Of a stretch of DNA of 64,000 nucleotides, positions 21,583 through 31,174 are shown one piece after another. How positions within the stretch are numbered: the first letter of the stretch is position 1; each line of letters opens with the position of its first letter. The stretch comes from Thiocystis violacea (GTDB lineage Bacteria > Pseudomonadota > Gammaproteobacteria > Chromatiales > Chromatiaceae). The notes beneath the pieces are model-generated. The model saw only the letters and a program-made list of their open reading frames with translations. It did no database searches and was not told where the DNA came from. The position numbers and the translations under genes are program-made. The stretch is from NCBI RefSeq assembly GCF_016583565.1, contig NZ_NRRF01000005.1, positions 1-64,000 on the forward strand, in the 5' to 3' direction.

Positions 21583-24500
21583 GGCGTTTGCCTCCCCTCC
21601 AACGCGAGCAGTGCGCGCAATCGGACAACAGCGTCCTTGAACTCGAGTCGGCGGATATGCTGGTGCAGCTGTTCGAAGGCGTCCGCCAGGGCGGTTGCGG
21701 ACAGCGCGGCGCCGAGCGCCTCCGCCTGACGCCGCGCCTTGCCCTGCTTCTTCAGCAGCATCGCCTCCAGCTCGCGCAACTGGGGGCGGATTTTGCCCCA
21801 ATCCACCGGCTGTGACACCCCGGCGAGATCAGGTTCCGCCATCCCGTCAGCGCGCCCCTGGACGTGCTTGCCCGCCCGCCCGCCGCTTCTGCGCTCCAGG
21901 GTCGGCGCGGCGCGCCCCCGCATGCGCGGCGCGATCCACTGCACCAGCGTGTGGGCGAGCCGCTCGGGATCGATGGGCTTGGCCAGATGGGCGTTCATCC
22001 CCGCCGCCACCGAGGCCCGCGCGTCATCCGCCATGGCGGCGGCGGTAAGGGCGATGATGGGGATGTCGGCCCCCGTGCCCATGGCACGAATGGCGCGCGT
22101 CGCCTCGAAGCCATCCATCCGCGGCATCTGTAGATCCATGAGGATGGCGTCGAAGCCACTGGCCGCGACCCGCTCGAGCGCGGCTTGGCCGTTGCTCGCC
22201 GTGGTCACCAAGAGACCCATCCGCGTCAGCAGATCCTGAGCCACCAGCCGGTTGTTCTCCAGATCCTCGACGAGCAGAATGCGCGCCCCGTGAATCGCCC
22301 GGGTCAGCTCCCGATACCCTTGCAGCGCCCTGGGCGCGGTGGTGTGGTCCGCGCGCCTCGGGGGTCCTTCGAGCTGGCTCAGGAGGGCGCGGAGCGCGGA
22401 CGGCTTCACCGGCTTTTCGAGCAGGGCATCCAGACGGATGTCGCGGCGCGCCGCCTGGACATCGCCGCGGCCAAAGGCCGTGACCATCATCACCACGCGG
22501 GCAGGCGCAACCTCCCCGTTCGCGACCATGGCGGCGAGGCGCCGGACCATCTCGATTCCATCCAGACCGGGCATCCGCCAGTCGATGAGCAGGAGTTCCA
22601 TGGGCGCGCCCTTGCGATCGGCCGCGACCAGGGCCCGGAGGCCGGCCTCGGCGCTGTCCGCCAGGGTTGTCTCGCAGGCCAAGGCCGCGAGCTGTTTCTT
22701 CATGAGCGCGCGCGCGGTGGGCTGATCGTCGACGACCAGGGTGCGCGGGGGGCGCGGCCGTCCCGCATGGGGTTCGGGAGGCTTGACCGCCGAGCGACCG
22801 AGACGCACCCGGAAGCTGAAGGTGCTCCCCGCTCCACGGCGGCTGTCCACCTCGATCTGCCCACCCATCATCTCCACCAGGCGCCGGCTGATCGTCAGTC
22901 CGAGCCCGGTCCCGCCGAAGCGGCGGCTGATCGAGGAATCGGCCTGCTGAAAGGGATCGAAGAGCCGCGCGCATTGCTGCGCGCTCAGCCCGATGCCGGT
23001 GTCGCGCACGGCGATGCGCAGCTCAACCTCGCTCTGCGTCATGGCCGCGCAGGCGACCTGGAGCTGGATCTCGCCGGCGTCGGTGAACTTGACGGCGTTG
23101 CCGACCAGGTTGTTGATGACTTGCCCAAGGCGCAAGGGATCGCCGCGCATCACCGCTGGCACCCCCGGATCGATGTCGAACAACAGCTCCAGGCCCTTCT
23201 GCCCGGCCGCGAACGCGAACACCCCTTGCGTGGCGTCGAGGATCTCATCGAGCTGGAAGTCGACGGCGTCCAGCTCCAGGCGACCGGCCTCGATCTTGGA
23301 GTAGTCGAGGATGTCGTTGAGGATGCGCAGCAATGCCTTGGACGCGCGCTCGATCTTGTCGAGATAGTCGCGCTGGCGGGCATCGAGCTGGGTGTCGAGC
23401 AGCAGCTGCGAGAGACCGATGACGGCGTTCATGGGGGTGCGGATCTCGTGACTCATATTGGCCAGGAAGGCGCTCTTGGCGCGGCTTGCGGCGTCCGCCG
23501 CCCGCGTGCCCTCTCTGAGCTTCTGCTCAGTCTCGCGCTGCGCGGTGATATCGCGGTTGATGCCCACCATGCGCGATCGCCGCCCGGACGCATCCCGCTC
23601 CACCAAGGCGGCCGCGTGGAGATAACGCAGACCGCCATCGGGCAGGACGATCCGGAAATTGCGGTCGAAATCGCCATCCCCGTCGCGCGCCGCCCGGAGC
23701 GCCGCCTCGGTGTCGGCGAGGTCGTCGGGGTGACAACGGGCGCGCCAGACATCGTAGAAGACCCCGCTCGCCGCGAATCCCTCGGGCACGGCGTAGAGGG
23801 CGCACATGCGCGCATCCCAGGTGAGGCGATTGGTCGCGAAGTCCCAGCTCCAGATGCCGATCTCCGCGGCGCGGGCGGCCAGCAGCAGCCGGTCATGGGC
23901 CATGCGCATCTCCTCTTCCGCACGCTTGCGCTCCGTCAGATCCTCATAGACGGCGACCACCTTGCCCGAGGACAACCGATAGACGTCATTCTCCCGCCAA
24001 CCGACGATGCGCTCGTCCCGATAGAGCGTGAGCGGATGGGTCTGCGCCTCGCCCGTCCGCCAGACCTCGTGCAGGACACCGAGGAAGCCGAACTCCCGCA
24101 CCCCCGGAAAGACCTCGGTCAGACGCCGGCCGACGATGTCGGCCCCGCGCACGCCCTCGATCCGCTCGACGGCGGGATTGATATCGACGAAGACGAAGTC
24201 GGCGCCCTCGTCGACCGCCTCGTAGACGGCCACGCCGCCGCTCATGCGCTCGAAGATCTGGCGAAACTGCTCCTCGCTGAGCCGCAACGCCCGCTCGGCC
24301 TTGCGCATCGCGGTGACGTCGCTGGCCATGAGGAGCAGATGCCGCTGCTCGGCCTCCTCGATGACCGTGAAGGCACAGGCCAAGACCACCTGATTGCCGA
24401 AGCTGGTCTCGATCTCGGCCAGACAGTCGCGCGGCCGACCGCTGGCCAGGACGTCGAGCGCGGCGGCGAGCAGACCGCTCGCCTGCCAGGAGGGAATGGC

Positions 24501-25796
24501 TCTGAAGCTCTGGGCCAGCAATTGCTCCACGCTGGCGCCCACCGAGACGGCAAGCGCCGCATTGGCCATCAGACAGCGGCCCTCCTCGCGATAGACCGCG
24601 ATACCGACGGGCGATTGCGCGATCAGCATCTCATTGAAGCGCAGCAGAGACTCCAGCCGCATCCGCGTGCGCCTGCGCTCGCTGACGTCGCGGATGATCC
24701 CGGAGGCCCCCAGGACCGTCCCCTTGAGATCGCGGATGGGCGAGCAGGTGATGTCGATCGTCACCTCGCTGCCGTCTTTGCGGTACAGCGTCTCCTCATC
24801 GGTGGACAGGCATTCGCCCCGGCGGATGCGCTCGAGCAGCGCCGCCTGGCGCGTCGGCTCCCGCGTGGCCAAGAGCAGGCTGACCGGTTGGCCGATGATC
24901 TCCTCGCGCGCGTAGCCGAAGAGACCCTCGGCCGCGCGGTTCCACAGGTTGATGGTGCCCTGCGCGTCGGTGCCGACGATGGCATCGTTGGAGGAGTCGA
25001 TGATGGAGCGCCAGTAGTCCTCCGCGCGCATCTGTGCGCGAAACGCCCGCCCCAAGCCGATCATCAGGACCAGGAAGACGAGCGCATAGGCGCCCCAGCG
25101 CAACAGATGCAGCCACCACCAGGCCGGGGTCCATGCGCCTGTCTGCAGGAAGAGCAGACCCGAGGCCCCGAGCAACGCACAGAGCAGCGCAAAGAGCCGG
25201 TCGCCGAGATCCCGCGTCTCTTGGTAGCGCATGCACAGGCGCACAGCGGCAAGAAAGAAGAGCGCGGCACCCAGCAGGTCGAGCCCTGTCGCCCATGGGC
25301 CGAGGGCGATGCCCCCGCGCATCCCGGGAGCCCATCCGGCAAGGATCAGGGACGACACCCCGAGCATGAGCGCGACGCCCGCGACCGCCAGGACGCGCCC
25401 GCGATGCGTCGCGGCCGGTACCTGTCCGAATGGCAGCCAGATGCTCGCGAATGCCAACCCGCTGATGCAGAGCGCAAGGCTTTGCAGCCACATGAACGCA
25501 TGACCGGGTTCGGAGATCGCGTAGCAACCCGCAAGGACGCCCAGCGCGAACAATCCCATGGGGATGGCGGCGGGCATCCCCGGCTCCCCGCGCCGCGCCG
25601 GGAATGTCAGCATCAGGATCGCCAGCGCGATCGCGACAACGGCCCCCAGCGCCTCGAGTGCCGTATGCAGCGCAAGCCGCGGCCAGAGCGGATCGCGCGG
25701 CAGCAGCAGTCCGACCAGCGCCAAGGCGATCGGCGCGAGCAGCACGAGTGATCGGCGGCTGGGGCAGGCGTTGCGCGCGGCGGGCGAGGTATTCAT
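21579..25796 (-). CDS. Hybrid sensor histidine kinase with multi-pass membrane sensor, four PAS domains and two receivers
   Basis: A 1405-residue protein, start ATG at 25796 (MNTSPAARN). Residues about 15-255 contain seven to eight hydrophobic segments forming an integral-membrane sensor of MASE-like type. PAS domains follow near 260-375, 390-500, 505-625 and 630-755. The kinase core has [14 protein letters not shown] (phospho-His783), NLVGNAVKFTDAG, DTGIGL and GGTGLGLTI. Two receivers follow: LLLIDWRMPGLDG (Asp about 1075) and AILMDLQMPRMDG (Asp about 1221). The last 100 residues are helical without the Hpt signature, so the final phosphotransfer step needs another protein or goes directly to the coupled REC-GGDEF protein. 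Its stop overlaps that gene's start. Confidence 0.92.
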   Translation of the reverse strand: MNTSPAARNACPSRRSLVLLAPIALALVGLLLPRDPLWPRLALHTALEALGAVVAIALAILMLTFPARRGEPGMPAAIPMGLFALGVLAGCYAISEPGHAFMWLQSLALCISGLAFASIWLPFGQVPAATHRGRVLAVAGVALMLGVSSLILAGWAPGMRGGIALGPWATGLDLLGAALFFLAAVRLCMRYQETRDLGDRLFALLCALLGASGLLFLQTGAWTPAWWWLHLLRWGAYALVFLVLMIGLGRAFRAQMRAEDYWRSIIDSSNDAIVGTDAQGTINLWNRAAEGLFGYAREEIIGQPVSLLLATREPTRQAALLERIRRGECLSTDEETLYRKDGSEVTIDITCSPIRDLKGTVLGASGIIRDVSERRRTRMRLESLLRFNEMLIAQSPVGIAVYREEGRCLMANAALAVSVGASVEQLLAQSFRAIPSWQASGLLAAALDVLASGRPRDCLAEIETSFGNQVVLACAFTVIEEAEQRHLLLMASDVTAMRKAERALRLSEEQFRQIFERMSGGVAVYEAVDEGADFVFVDINPAVERIEGVRGADIVGRRLTEVFPGVREFGFLGVLHEVWRTGEAQTHPLTLYRDERIVGWRENDVYRLSSGKVVAVYEDLTERKRAEEEMRMAHDRLLLAARAAEIGIWSWDFATNRLTWDARMCALYAVPEGFAASGVFYDVWRARCHPDDLADTEAALRAARDGDGDFDRNFRIVLPDGGLRYLHAAALVERDASGRRSRMVGINRDITAQRETEQKLREGTRAADAASRAKSAFLANMSHEIRTPMNAVIGLSQLLLDTQLDARQRDYLDKIERASKALLRILNDILDYSKIEAGRLELDAVDFQLDEILDATQGVFAFAAGQKGLELLFDIDPGVPAVMRGDPLRLGQVINNLVGNAVKFTDAGEIQLQVACAAMTQSEVELRIAVRDTGIGLSAQQCARLFDPFQQADSSISRRFGGTGLGLTISRRLVEMMGGQIEVDSRRGAGSTFSFRVRLGRSAVKPPEPHAGRPRPPRTLVVDDQPTARALMKKQLAALACETTLADSAEAGLRALVAADRKGAPMELLLIDWRMPGLDGIEMVRRLAAMVANGEVAPARVVMMVTAFGRGDVQAARRDIRLDALLEKPVKPSALRALLSQLEGPPRRADHTTAPRALQGYRELTRAIHGARILLVEDLENNRLVAQDLLTRMGLLVTTASNGQAALERVAASGFDAILMDLQMPRMDGFEATRAIRAMGTGADIPIIALTAAAMADDARASVAAGMNAHLAKPIDPERLAHTLVQWIAPRMRGRAAPTLERRSGGRAGKHVQGRADGMAEPDLAGVSQPVDWGKIRPQLRELEAMLLKKQGKARRQAEALGAALSATALADAFEQLHQHIRRLEFKDAVVRLRALLALEGRQTP

Positions 25797-26298
25797 CCGG
25801 CAGCCTCGAGGTCGGGAGCGATGGGGAGGTGGACGGCGTGGGTTCTGGCCGATGCGGGCCTGCGCCCGAGCGCGCCGCCACCATCCTGGTTTGGCGGGCC
25901 AAGGCGTCACGCGAAACCCATGACCGGCGAACGCTAGCACCCTGATCATCGGCGGGCTGTGACGGTCGCCACGATCCGCGCCTTCAGGCGCCCAGGCGTC
26001 AGAGATCCTGTGTTAGGAAACTGTCCATCGTCTACGTCCTGCTTCGGGCCTGGTGACGAAGCTCCGCTTCGTCACCCGCGAGACGAAGCTGGAGCTTCGT
26101 GACCAGAAGATCCCGATTGCTCGGGCGGGAACATGTGTCTCTGAGCGCGGATCGGCGTCACCGGGCGCGGAGCGGTGCGACGAGAGCCATCGGGTTGTGA
26201 GCCATCGAGTCGCTGGAGTCCGCCCGCCTGAACGGCGGGGGTTTGAACCTTGGGTATCGAAATCGCCCCTAGTCCGGGCGGACGCCTGTCACCGTCGC
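25797..26298. other. Intergenic region between hybrid kinase and chemoreceptor genes
   Basis: Five hundred bases without a convincing gene. They hold a REP-like palindrome (26050-26106) and a short GC-rich hairpin, CCCGCC/GGCGGG, around 26223-26239. Both flanking genes are on the minus strand, so the promoter of the hybrid kinase gene should lie towards 25800-26000; I could not identify its -35 and -10 boxes. Confidence 0.45.
26050..26106. repeat. REP-like palindrome (CTGGTGACGAAGC family)
   Basis: CTGGTGACGAAGCTCC at 26050 pairs with GGAGCTTCGTGACCAG ending at 26106, and each arm is itself self-complementary (GTGACGAAGC/GCTTCGTCAC). A shorter relative lies at 39778-39807. Such repeats often sit between genes and can stabilise or end transcripts. 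Confidence 0.65.
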
Positions 26299-27870
26299 TC
26301 AAATCTTGTACTGATGCGCCAGCCCCATGAGTCGCCCGGCGAGGTCCTCGAGATGACTGGTGGCGCGCACCACGCCGTCGGTACTCTCGAGGGTCTGGAT
26401 CGAGAGGTGACGAATGCTCTCCACATTGCGGTTCATCTCCTCCACCACCGCGCTCTGCTCCTCGGCGGCGGTCGCGATCTGGGCGTTCATGTCGTTGATC
26501 TGCTCGACCGACTGAGTAATGGCGTCCAATGAGCGATCGGTCTCGCCGCCGGAGGCCACGCTCTGCTCGGCCTGCTCGCGTCCGCGCTGCATCATGGCCA
26601 CGGCGCTGCGCGCGCCGTCCTGCAGACGCGCGATCATCTCCTGGATCTCCTGGGTGGATTCCTGGGTGCGCTGGGCGAGCGCCCGCACCTCATCGGCGAC
26701 GACGGCGAACCCGCGCCCCTGCTCGCCGGCCCTGGCCGCCTCGATGGCGGCGTTGAGGGCGAGCAGGTTGGTCTGTCCGGCGATGCCGCGGATGACATCG
26801 AGGATCTTGCCGATGTTCACCGAGTCGCTTTCCAGCCGCGTGATCGTCCGCGCCGCCTCCATGACCCCATTGGCCAGCGTCTGGATCCCCTCGACACTGT
26901 CGCGGACCACCATGCGACCGTTGCGCGCCTCCCCGCTCGCCTGGTGCGCGGCATCGGCGGCGGCCGAGGTGTTGTTGGCGACCTCGGCAACGGTGGCGGA
27001 CATCTCGTTCATGGCCGTCGCCACCATGTCGGTCTCCTGATGCTGCTGTTCCATCAGCCCGTGGGTCGAGTTGGTCGCCTGGGCGAGTTGAGCGGCGGCA
27101 TCGGCGACGCCGGTCGCGGAGTCCTGGATGTGCCCCATCACCGTCGCCAGGCGCGATTGCAGCATCTTGATGGACTGCAGGACCTCGGCCGTCTCGTTGT
27201 TGTCCGCGACATGGATCGGCGAGGTCAGATCGCCACTGGCGATCTTCTTCGCCATGCGCACGCTCTCCTCGATGTGCCGAAAGATGCTCCTGGCGCTGAT
27301 CTGGGCCAGAACGAGCCCGATGAGGAAGACGCCCAGACCCACCCAGGGACTCTTGAGCCAACCCGCCGCGATCGCGCCGAGCCCAACCAGGGCGAAGGCG
27401 CCGGTCAGCCAGGCGCGATGATTGAGCGCGGGCAGCAGCGGCCGGGGCAGATCCTCCATCTTGCGCGCGCGCACGCGGGCATAGAGGCGCTCCGCCGCAT
27501 CGATGCGCGCCCGCGTCGGCTTGGTGCGAACCGATTGGTAGCCGACCAGGGTCTCGCCTTCGTAGACCGGCGTGACATAGGCGTCCACCCAATAGTGATC
27601 GCCGTTCTTGCAGCGATTCTTGACCAGACCGCGCCACGGCTTGCCCGTCTTCACGGTCGCCCAGAGATCCTTGAACGCCGCCGGCGGCATGTCGGGGTGG
27701 CGGATGACATTGTGATTGGCGCCGATCAGCTCGGACTCCTCGAAGCCGCTGATCTCGATGAAGGGCCTGTTGCAGTAGGTGATGATCCCCTTGGTATCCG
27801 TGGTGGAAACGATGACGAGGGAATCGGCGTAGTCGTTCTCGCGGTTGGTGACGGGCAGATTGATTTTCAT
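26299..27870 (-). CDS. Aer-like methyl-accepting chemotaxis protein with N-terminal PAS domain
   Basis: A 523-residue chemoreceptor. Residues about 10-115 form a PAS domain of the Aer type ([46 protein letters not shown]), which in Aer binds FAD and senses redox or oxygen. Two hydrophobic stretches (about 153-195) make a short membrane hairpin without a periplasmic domain. A HAMP-like segment follows ([16 protein letters not shown]), then the signalling tip [20 protein letters not shown] and [21 protein letters not shown], the near-invariant MCP hairpin (written here as two stretches). It should direct movement towards preferred redox conditions. No che genes are adjacent. A decayed copy of the PAS part lies at 44574-44828. 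Confidence 0.93.
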   Translation of the reverse strand: MKINLPVTNRENDYADSLVIVSTTDTKGIITYCNRPFIEISGFEESELIGANHNVIRHPDMPPAAFKDLWATVKTGKPWRGLVKNRCKNGDHYWVDAYVTPVYEGETLVGYQSVRTKPTRARIDAAERLYARVRARKMEDLPRPLLPALNHRAWLTGAFALVGLGAIAAGWLKSPWVGLGVFLIGLVLAQISARSIFRHIEESVRMAKKIASGDLTSPIHVADNNETAEVLQSIKMLQSRLATVMGHIQDSATGVADAAAQLAQATNSTHGLMEQQHQETDMVATAMNEMSATVAEVANNTSAAADAAHQASGEARNGRMVVRDSVEGIQTLANGVMEAARTITRLESDSVNIGKILDVIRGIAGQTNLLALNAAIEAARAGEQGRGFAVVADEVRALAQRTQESTQEIQEMIARLQDGARSAVAMMQRGREQAEQSVASGGETDRSLDAITQSVEQINDMNAQIATAAEEQSAVVEEMNRNVESIRHLSIQTLESTDGVVRATSHLEDLAGRLMGLAHQYKI

Positions 27871-27953
27871 GGGTCGTCAAGGGCGTCTGATTGGTGACTT
27901 GATGTCCTCCCTGGCGTATCCGCTCGCATCGCTGCAAACCGATCCGTCGTCCC

Positions 27954-29108
27954 GTAGGATGGGCAAAGCCCGCGCGATGCGCTGTGTTCGCTGCGCCGAG
28001 GATCGACGGGCGTGCCCATCATCCCGACGCCGAGACCTGCACGATGGGCACGTCCGCCCAGCGCCGAGTGCTCCTTCGAAGCCAGAGCACGGACTTTGCC
28101 CATCCTACCGAGCTGGCCGATCCACGCGCCTCGCCGCAACGCGCTCCCGTAGGATGGGCAAAGCCCGCGCGATGCGCTGTGTTCGCTGCGCCGAGGATCG
28201 ACGGACATGCCCATCATCCCAGCGCCGAGACCTGCACGATGGGCACGTCCGCCCAGCGCCGAGTGCTCCTTCGAAGCCAGAGCACGGACTTTGCCCATCC
28301 TACCGAGCTGGCCGATCCACGCGCCTCGCCGCAACGCGCTCCCGTAGGATGGGCAAAGCCCGCGCGATGCGCTGTGTTCGCTGCGCCGAGGATCGACGGA
28401 CATGCCCATCATCCCAGCGCCGAGACCTGCACGATGGGCACGTCCGACCTGCGCCGAGTGTTCCTTCGAGGCCCGAGCACGGACTTTGCCCATCCTACCG
28501 AGCTGGCCGATCCACGCGCCTCGCTGCAACGCGCTCCCGTAGGATGGGCAAAGCCCGCGCGATGCGCTGTGTTCGCTGCGCCGAGGATCGACGGGCGTGC
28601 CCATCATCCCGACGCCGAGCCCTGCACGATGGGCACGTCCGCCCAGCGCCGAGTGCTCCTTCGAAGCCAGAGCACGGACTTTGCCCATCCTACCGAGCTG
28701 GCTCGCATCGCTGCAAACCGATCCGTCGTCCCGTAGGATGGGCAAAGCCCGCGCGATGCGCTGTGTTCGCTGCGCCGAGGATCGACGGACATGCCCATCA
28801 TCCCAGCGCCGAGACCTGCACGATGGGCACGTCCGCCCAACGCCGAGTGCTCCTTCGAGGCCCGAGCACGGACTTTGCCCATCCTACCGAGCTGGCCGAT
28901 CCACGCGCCTCGCCGCAACGCGCACCCGTAGGATGGGCAAAGCCCGCGCGATGCGCTGTGTTCGCTGCGCTGAGGATCGACGGACATGCCCATCATCCCA
29001 GCGCCGAGACCTGCACGATGGGCACGTCCGCCCAGTGCCGAGTGCTCCTTCGAAGCCAGAGCACGGACTTTGCCCATCCTACCGAGCTGGCCGATCCACG
29101 CGCCTCGC
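27954..29108. repeat. Tandem array of six 195-bp palindrome-ended units
   Basis: Six units begin with GTAGGATGGGCAAAG at 27954, 28149, 28344, 28539, 28733 and 28928 and end 155 bases later with the exact inverse CTTTGCCCATCCTAC. Spacers are 40, 40, 40, 39 and 40 bases, so the period is 195 (once 194). An inner inverted pair TGCCCATC/GATGGGCA lies in each unit. Two spacer types precede the units: a CGCTGCAAACCGATCCGTCG type before units 1 and 5, and a CGATCCACGCGCCTCGC type before units 2, 3, 4 and 6. The sequence starts 83 bases upstream of the chemoreceptor start and ends 126 bases beyond the small minus-strand gene's stop. Because 195 is divisible by three, several frames stay open across it, but nothing suggests coding. 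Confidence 0.9.
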
Positions 29109-29234
29109 ATCCTAGCGCAATCGGATCGCGCCCGAATCCCGGAGTCTGCGTCCGCGTTGCGCGTTGGGCTTCGGCCGCCAATCTTTGGGATCGACAGGGT
29201 GTCCAGCACGGCGACGTCCTGCAACACCATGCCA

Positions 29235-29543
29235 TCACCCATCGTCCACGCCCCCGGCGAGCCGTTCGGCATCGCGCAGCCGCTGGAGCGTCTCCAGCCA
29301 CACCAGGAGATCGAGCAAGGCGGCCGCGCCCGAGCCTTCTTCGGCGCGGCGCAAGGCGTCCGCGAGCGCGCGCACATGCGGCCACTCGCCGGTCCCCGCG
29401 TCATCCGCGCAGTGATCGAGCGCCAGTCGCGCGGCGGCGGACGGCGCGGCGCAACCGGTCTGAAGCCACAGGTCGAGGCAGTCTCGCCAGCGCTCGAGCA
29501 GCGCGTCCAGGCGCGTGCCTAGCGCAAGGTCAGGCTCGTCCAT
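29235..29543 (-). CDS. Small helical protein at the end of the SWIM/DUF4132 operon
   Basis: A 102-residue protein starting MDEPDLALGTRLDALLERW. It overlaps the 3' end of the SWIM gene by 25 bases in another frame, and GGAG sits about nine bases before its ATG. The composition is Leu/Ala/Arg/Glu rich and predicted helical, with codon third positions strongly G/C as in its neighbours, which supports a real gene. I do not recognise a domain. It is acidic and Trp-containing, and lacks a signal peptide or membrane segment. Its place as last gene of the cluster suggests an accessory subunit. Confidence 0.6.
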   Translation of the reverse strand: MDEPDLALGTRLDALLERWRDCLDLWLQTGCAAPSAAARLALDHCADDAGTGEWPHVRALADALRRAEEGSGAAALLDLLVWLETLQRLRDAERLAGGVDDG

Positions 29544-31174
29544 GCCGCCGCTCCGTCGTTCAAGAGTGCAATGGGGTCGAGGACCAGACCGCTCGGCGAG
29601 CGGTACAGGGTCCCGAAGATGAGCCGGCCTCGCGCCGGACCCGCGCCGAACGCCTCCATGCGCTGGCGTTTGAGCGCATTGACGGGGTCGCGGATCAGGA
29701 TGCCGAGGGTCAGCCCGGCGCCAGCGGCGTCGGTCAGACGCTGCGTCCACCACTGGCTCTGCGTGTCCAGTCGCGGGGCGGCCGTCTCCGCGATGCGGAT
29801 GACCACCGGCAGACGCGGCGGCGGGGCCATGAGGTCGTCGGCCATGGCCTCGGCGAAGCGTCGGCGCACGGCGGCGAAGTCGGTCTGAATCGGCAGCTCC
29901 GCCGCGGGCTCGCGCAACGCCCGGTGCTCCAGCCGGGTGCCAGGACGCCCGGACAGGCGGCCCTCGGCGCTGACCCAGCCGAGGTGCAGAAGCACCTCGG
30001 CGGCCGGCAGCTCGCGCAGCAGCGGCCCGTCCGCCCAACGGCCCCTGTTCCAGCTCTCCACCGGATTCCATGACCGCGGCTGATCCTGCACCGGCCGGCG
30101 GGTCTCGCTCAAGCGGTACCAGCGCGCCTCCCGGGGGGCATAGCAATGCAGACTGATGCCTTCCTGCCCCTGCTGTCCCTGCCAGTGCTCGGCGGCGACG
30201 CCGATCAGGCGCAGACCACTGACCTTGCGATAGAGGGCGCGATTGACGCCGGTGAGGCGCAGCAAGGGCACCCGTGGCGACGCCTTCTTGAGCCCCGCGG
30301 TCAGCAGCCGCAAGGCCGCGAGACGCTCGCCGATCCCGCGCGCGCCGGCGAAGCTGCGCCCACGCTGCCGTGCCTCCAGCAGGTCGAGGAGGCCCGCCAG
30401 CAGCGCCCCGACGCGCGGGAGATCGGCCTGGCGGGCGGCCGTGGCCAGGACACGACCCTGGTCGGTGGCCGCGAGGGTCACGCCCGTCAGGCCGGCGGTA
30501 GCCAGTTGCAGCATCCACCGCTCGACGGCGGCGAGCGCCCCGGTCTGCTCCGTGCTCAACGCATCCTCGACCGACGCCGGATCGAAGAGGCCCAGGCGGC
30601 GGCGCAGTTCCAGCACCACCAGCGCCCGGTGCGCACAACGCGCGCCCCCGCAGGTGCAGGTCGCGGCCTCCGGTCCCGCGGAGCGCGCCATGCGCACGCG
30701 GTAGGACTCGCGCTCGGTGACCTCGCCAACCCAGCCGCCCGGCCCCTCCTCCAGCTCGGGGACGAGCCCGAGCCGCATCCAGCGACCGGCGCGCGCCACA
30801 TGGGCCTGTCCCAGTTGGCGGGTCAGCGCGGCCTGGTCACCGAGCAGCCAGTCCGGGGCGGACGGCTCCGCCCCGGCTGGCGCGGCGGCCGTCTCGACCC
30901 GCCGCGACTTGGCGAGCAGCAGGAAGGCGATCAGGTGGTGACAGGGTCCAAGGGCCGCGCAGCCGCAGTCCAGCCGCTCGAACCCCGCTCCCCGCAGCCT
31001 CTGGCGATGACCGTCGAGCGTCGCGATCAACTGCTCGCCATCGGCGGCGACGCCATCCGCGCCCGCGGCCTCCGCCAGCTTGCGCCCGCGCCGCAGCAGG
31101 CCCTTGTTGGCCCAGTCCTCGATGTCCCCGTCGCCGATCTCGGCGAGCCAGGCGTCGATCGCCGTGCCTGTCAC
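29519..31174 (-). CDS. SWIM zinc-finger protein with two SWIM motifs
   Basis: A 551-residue soluble protein. Two CxCx(n)CxH motifs are visible: Cys70/Cys72/Cys78/His80 (CGCAALGPCHH) and Cys173/Cys175/Cys180/His182 (CTCGGARCAHR). Both fit the SWIM zinc finger, which binds nucleic acid or protein. The rest has no recognised fold; its C-terminal half is rich in W/R (YRLSETRRPVQDQPRSWNP). Its ATG overlaps the stop of the ankyrin-DUF4132 gene (ATGA, 31171-31174), so the two are co-translated. SWIM proteins are commonly found near MoxR, VWA and DUF5682 genes, all present 9-15 kb upstream on the same strand. The function is unproven. Confidence 0.82.
   Translation of the reverse strand: MTGTAIDAWLAEIGDGDIEDWANKGLLRRGRKLAEAAGADGVAADGEQLIATLDGHRQRLRGAGFERLDCGCAALGPCHHLIAFLLLAKSRRVETAAAPAGAEPSAPDWLLGDQAALTRQLGQAHVARAGRWMRLGLVPELEEGPGGWVGEVTERESYRVRMARSAGPEAATCTCGGARCAHRALVVLELRRRLGLFDPASVEDALSTEQTGALAAVERWMLQLATAGLTGVTLAATDQGRVLATAARQADLPRVGALLAGLLDLLEARQRGRSFAGARGIGERLAALRLLTAGLKKASPRVPLLRLTGVNRALYRKVSGLRLIGVAAEHWQGQQGQEGISLHCYAPREARWYRLSETRRPVQDQPRSWNPVESWNRGRWADGPLLRELPAAEVLLHLGWVSAEGRLSGRPGTRLEHRALREPAAELPIQTDFAAVRRRFAEAMADDLMAPPPRLPVVIRIAETAAPRLDTQSQWWTQRLTDAAGAGLTLGILIRDPVNALKRQRMEAFGAGPARGRLIFGTLYRSPSGLVLDPIALLNDGAAAWTSLTLR

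Noticed and set aside
22185-25751. 1188-codon plus-strand open frame opposite the hybrid kinase
   Set aside because: It is the antisense of a gene with clear PAS, kinase and receiver motifs. High GC content leaves antisense frames open; the residues show only Arg/Gly/His-rich noise.
27954-29108. CRISPR array
   Set aside because: The repeated unit is 155 bases and the spacers are themselves near-identical; no 28-37 base repeats with unique spacers and no cas genes.
27845-30073. Very long open frames on both strands across the 195-bp array (a 742-codon plus-strand frame and a 292-codon minus-strand frame with a 65-residue peptide repeat)
   Set aside because: The repeat period is a multiple of three, so frames without stops persist automatically. 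The peptides have no family resemblance, lack ribosome sites, and the plus frame runs antisense into the SWIM gene.
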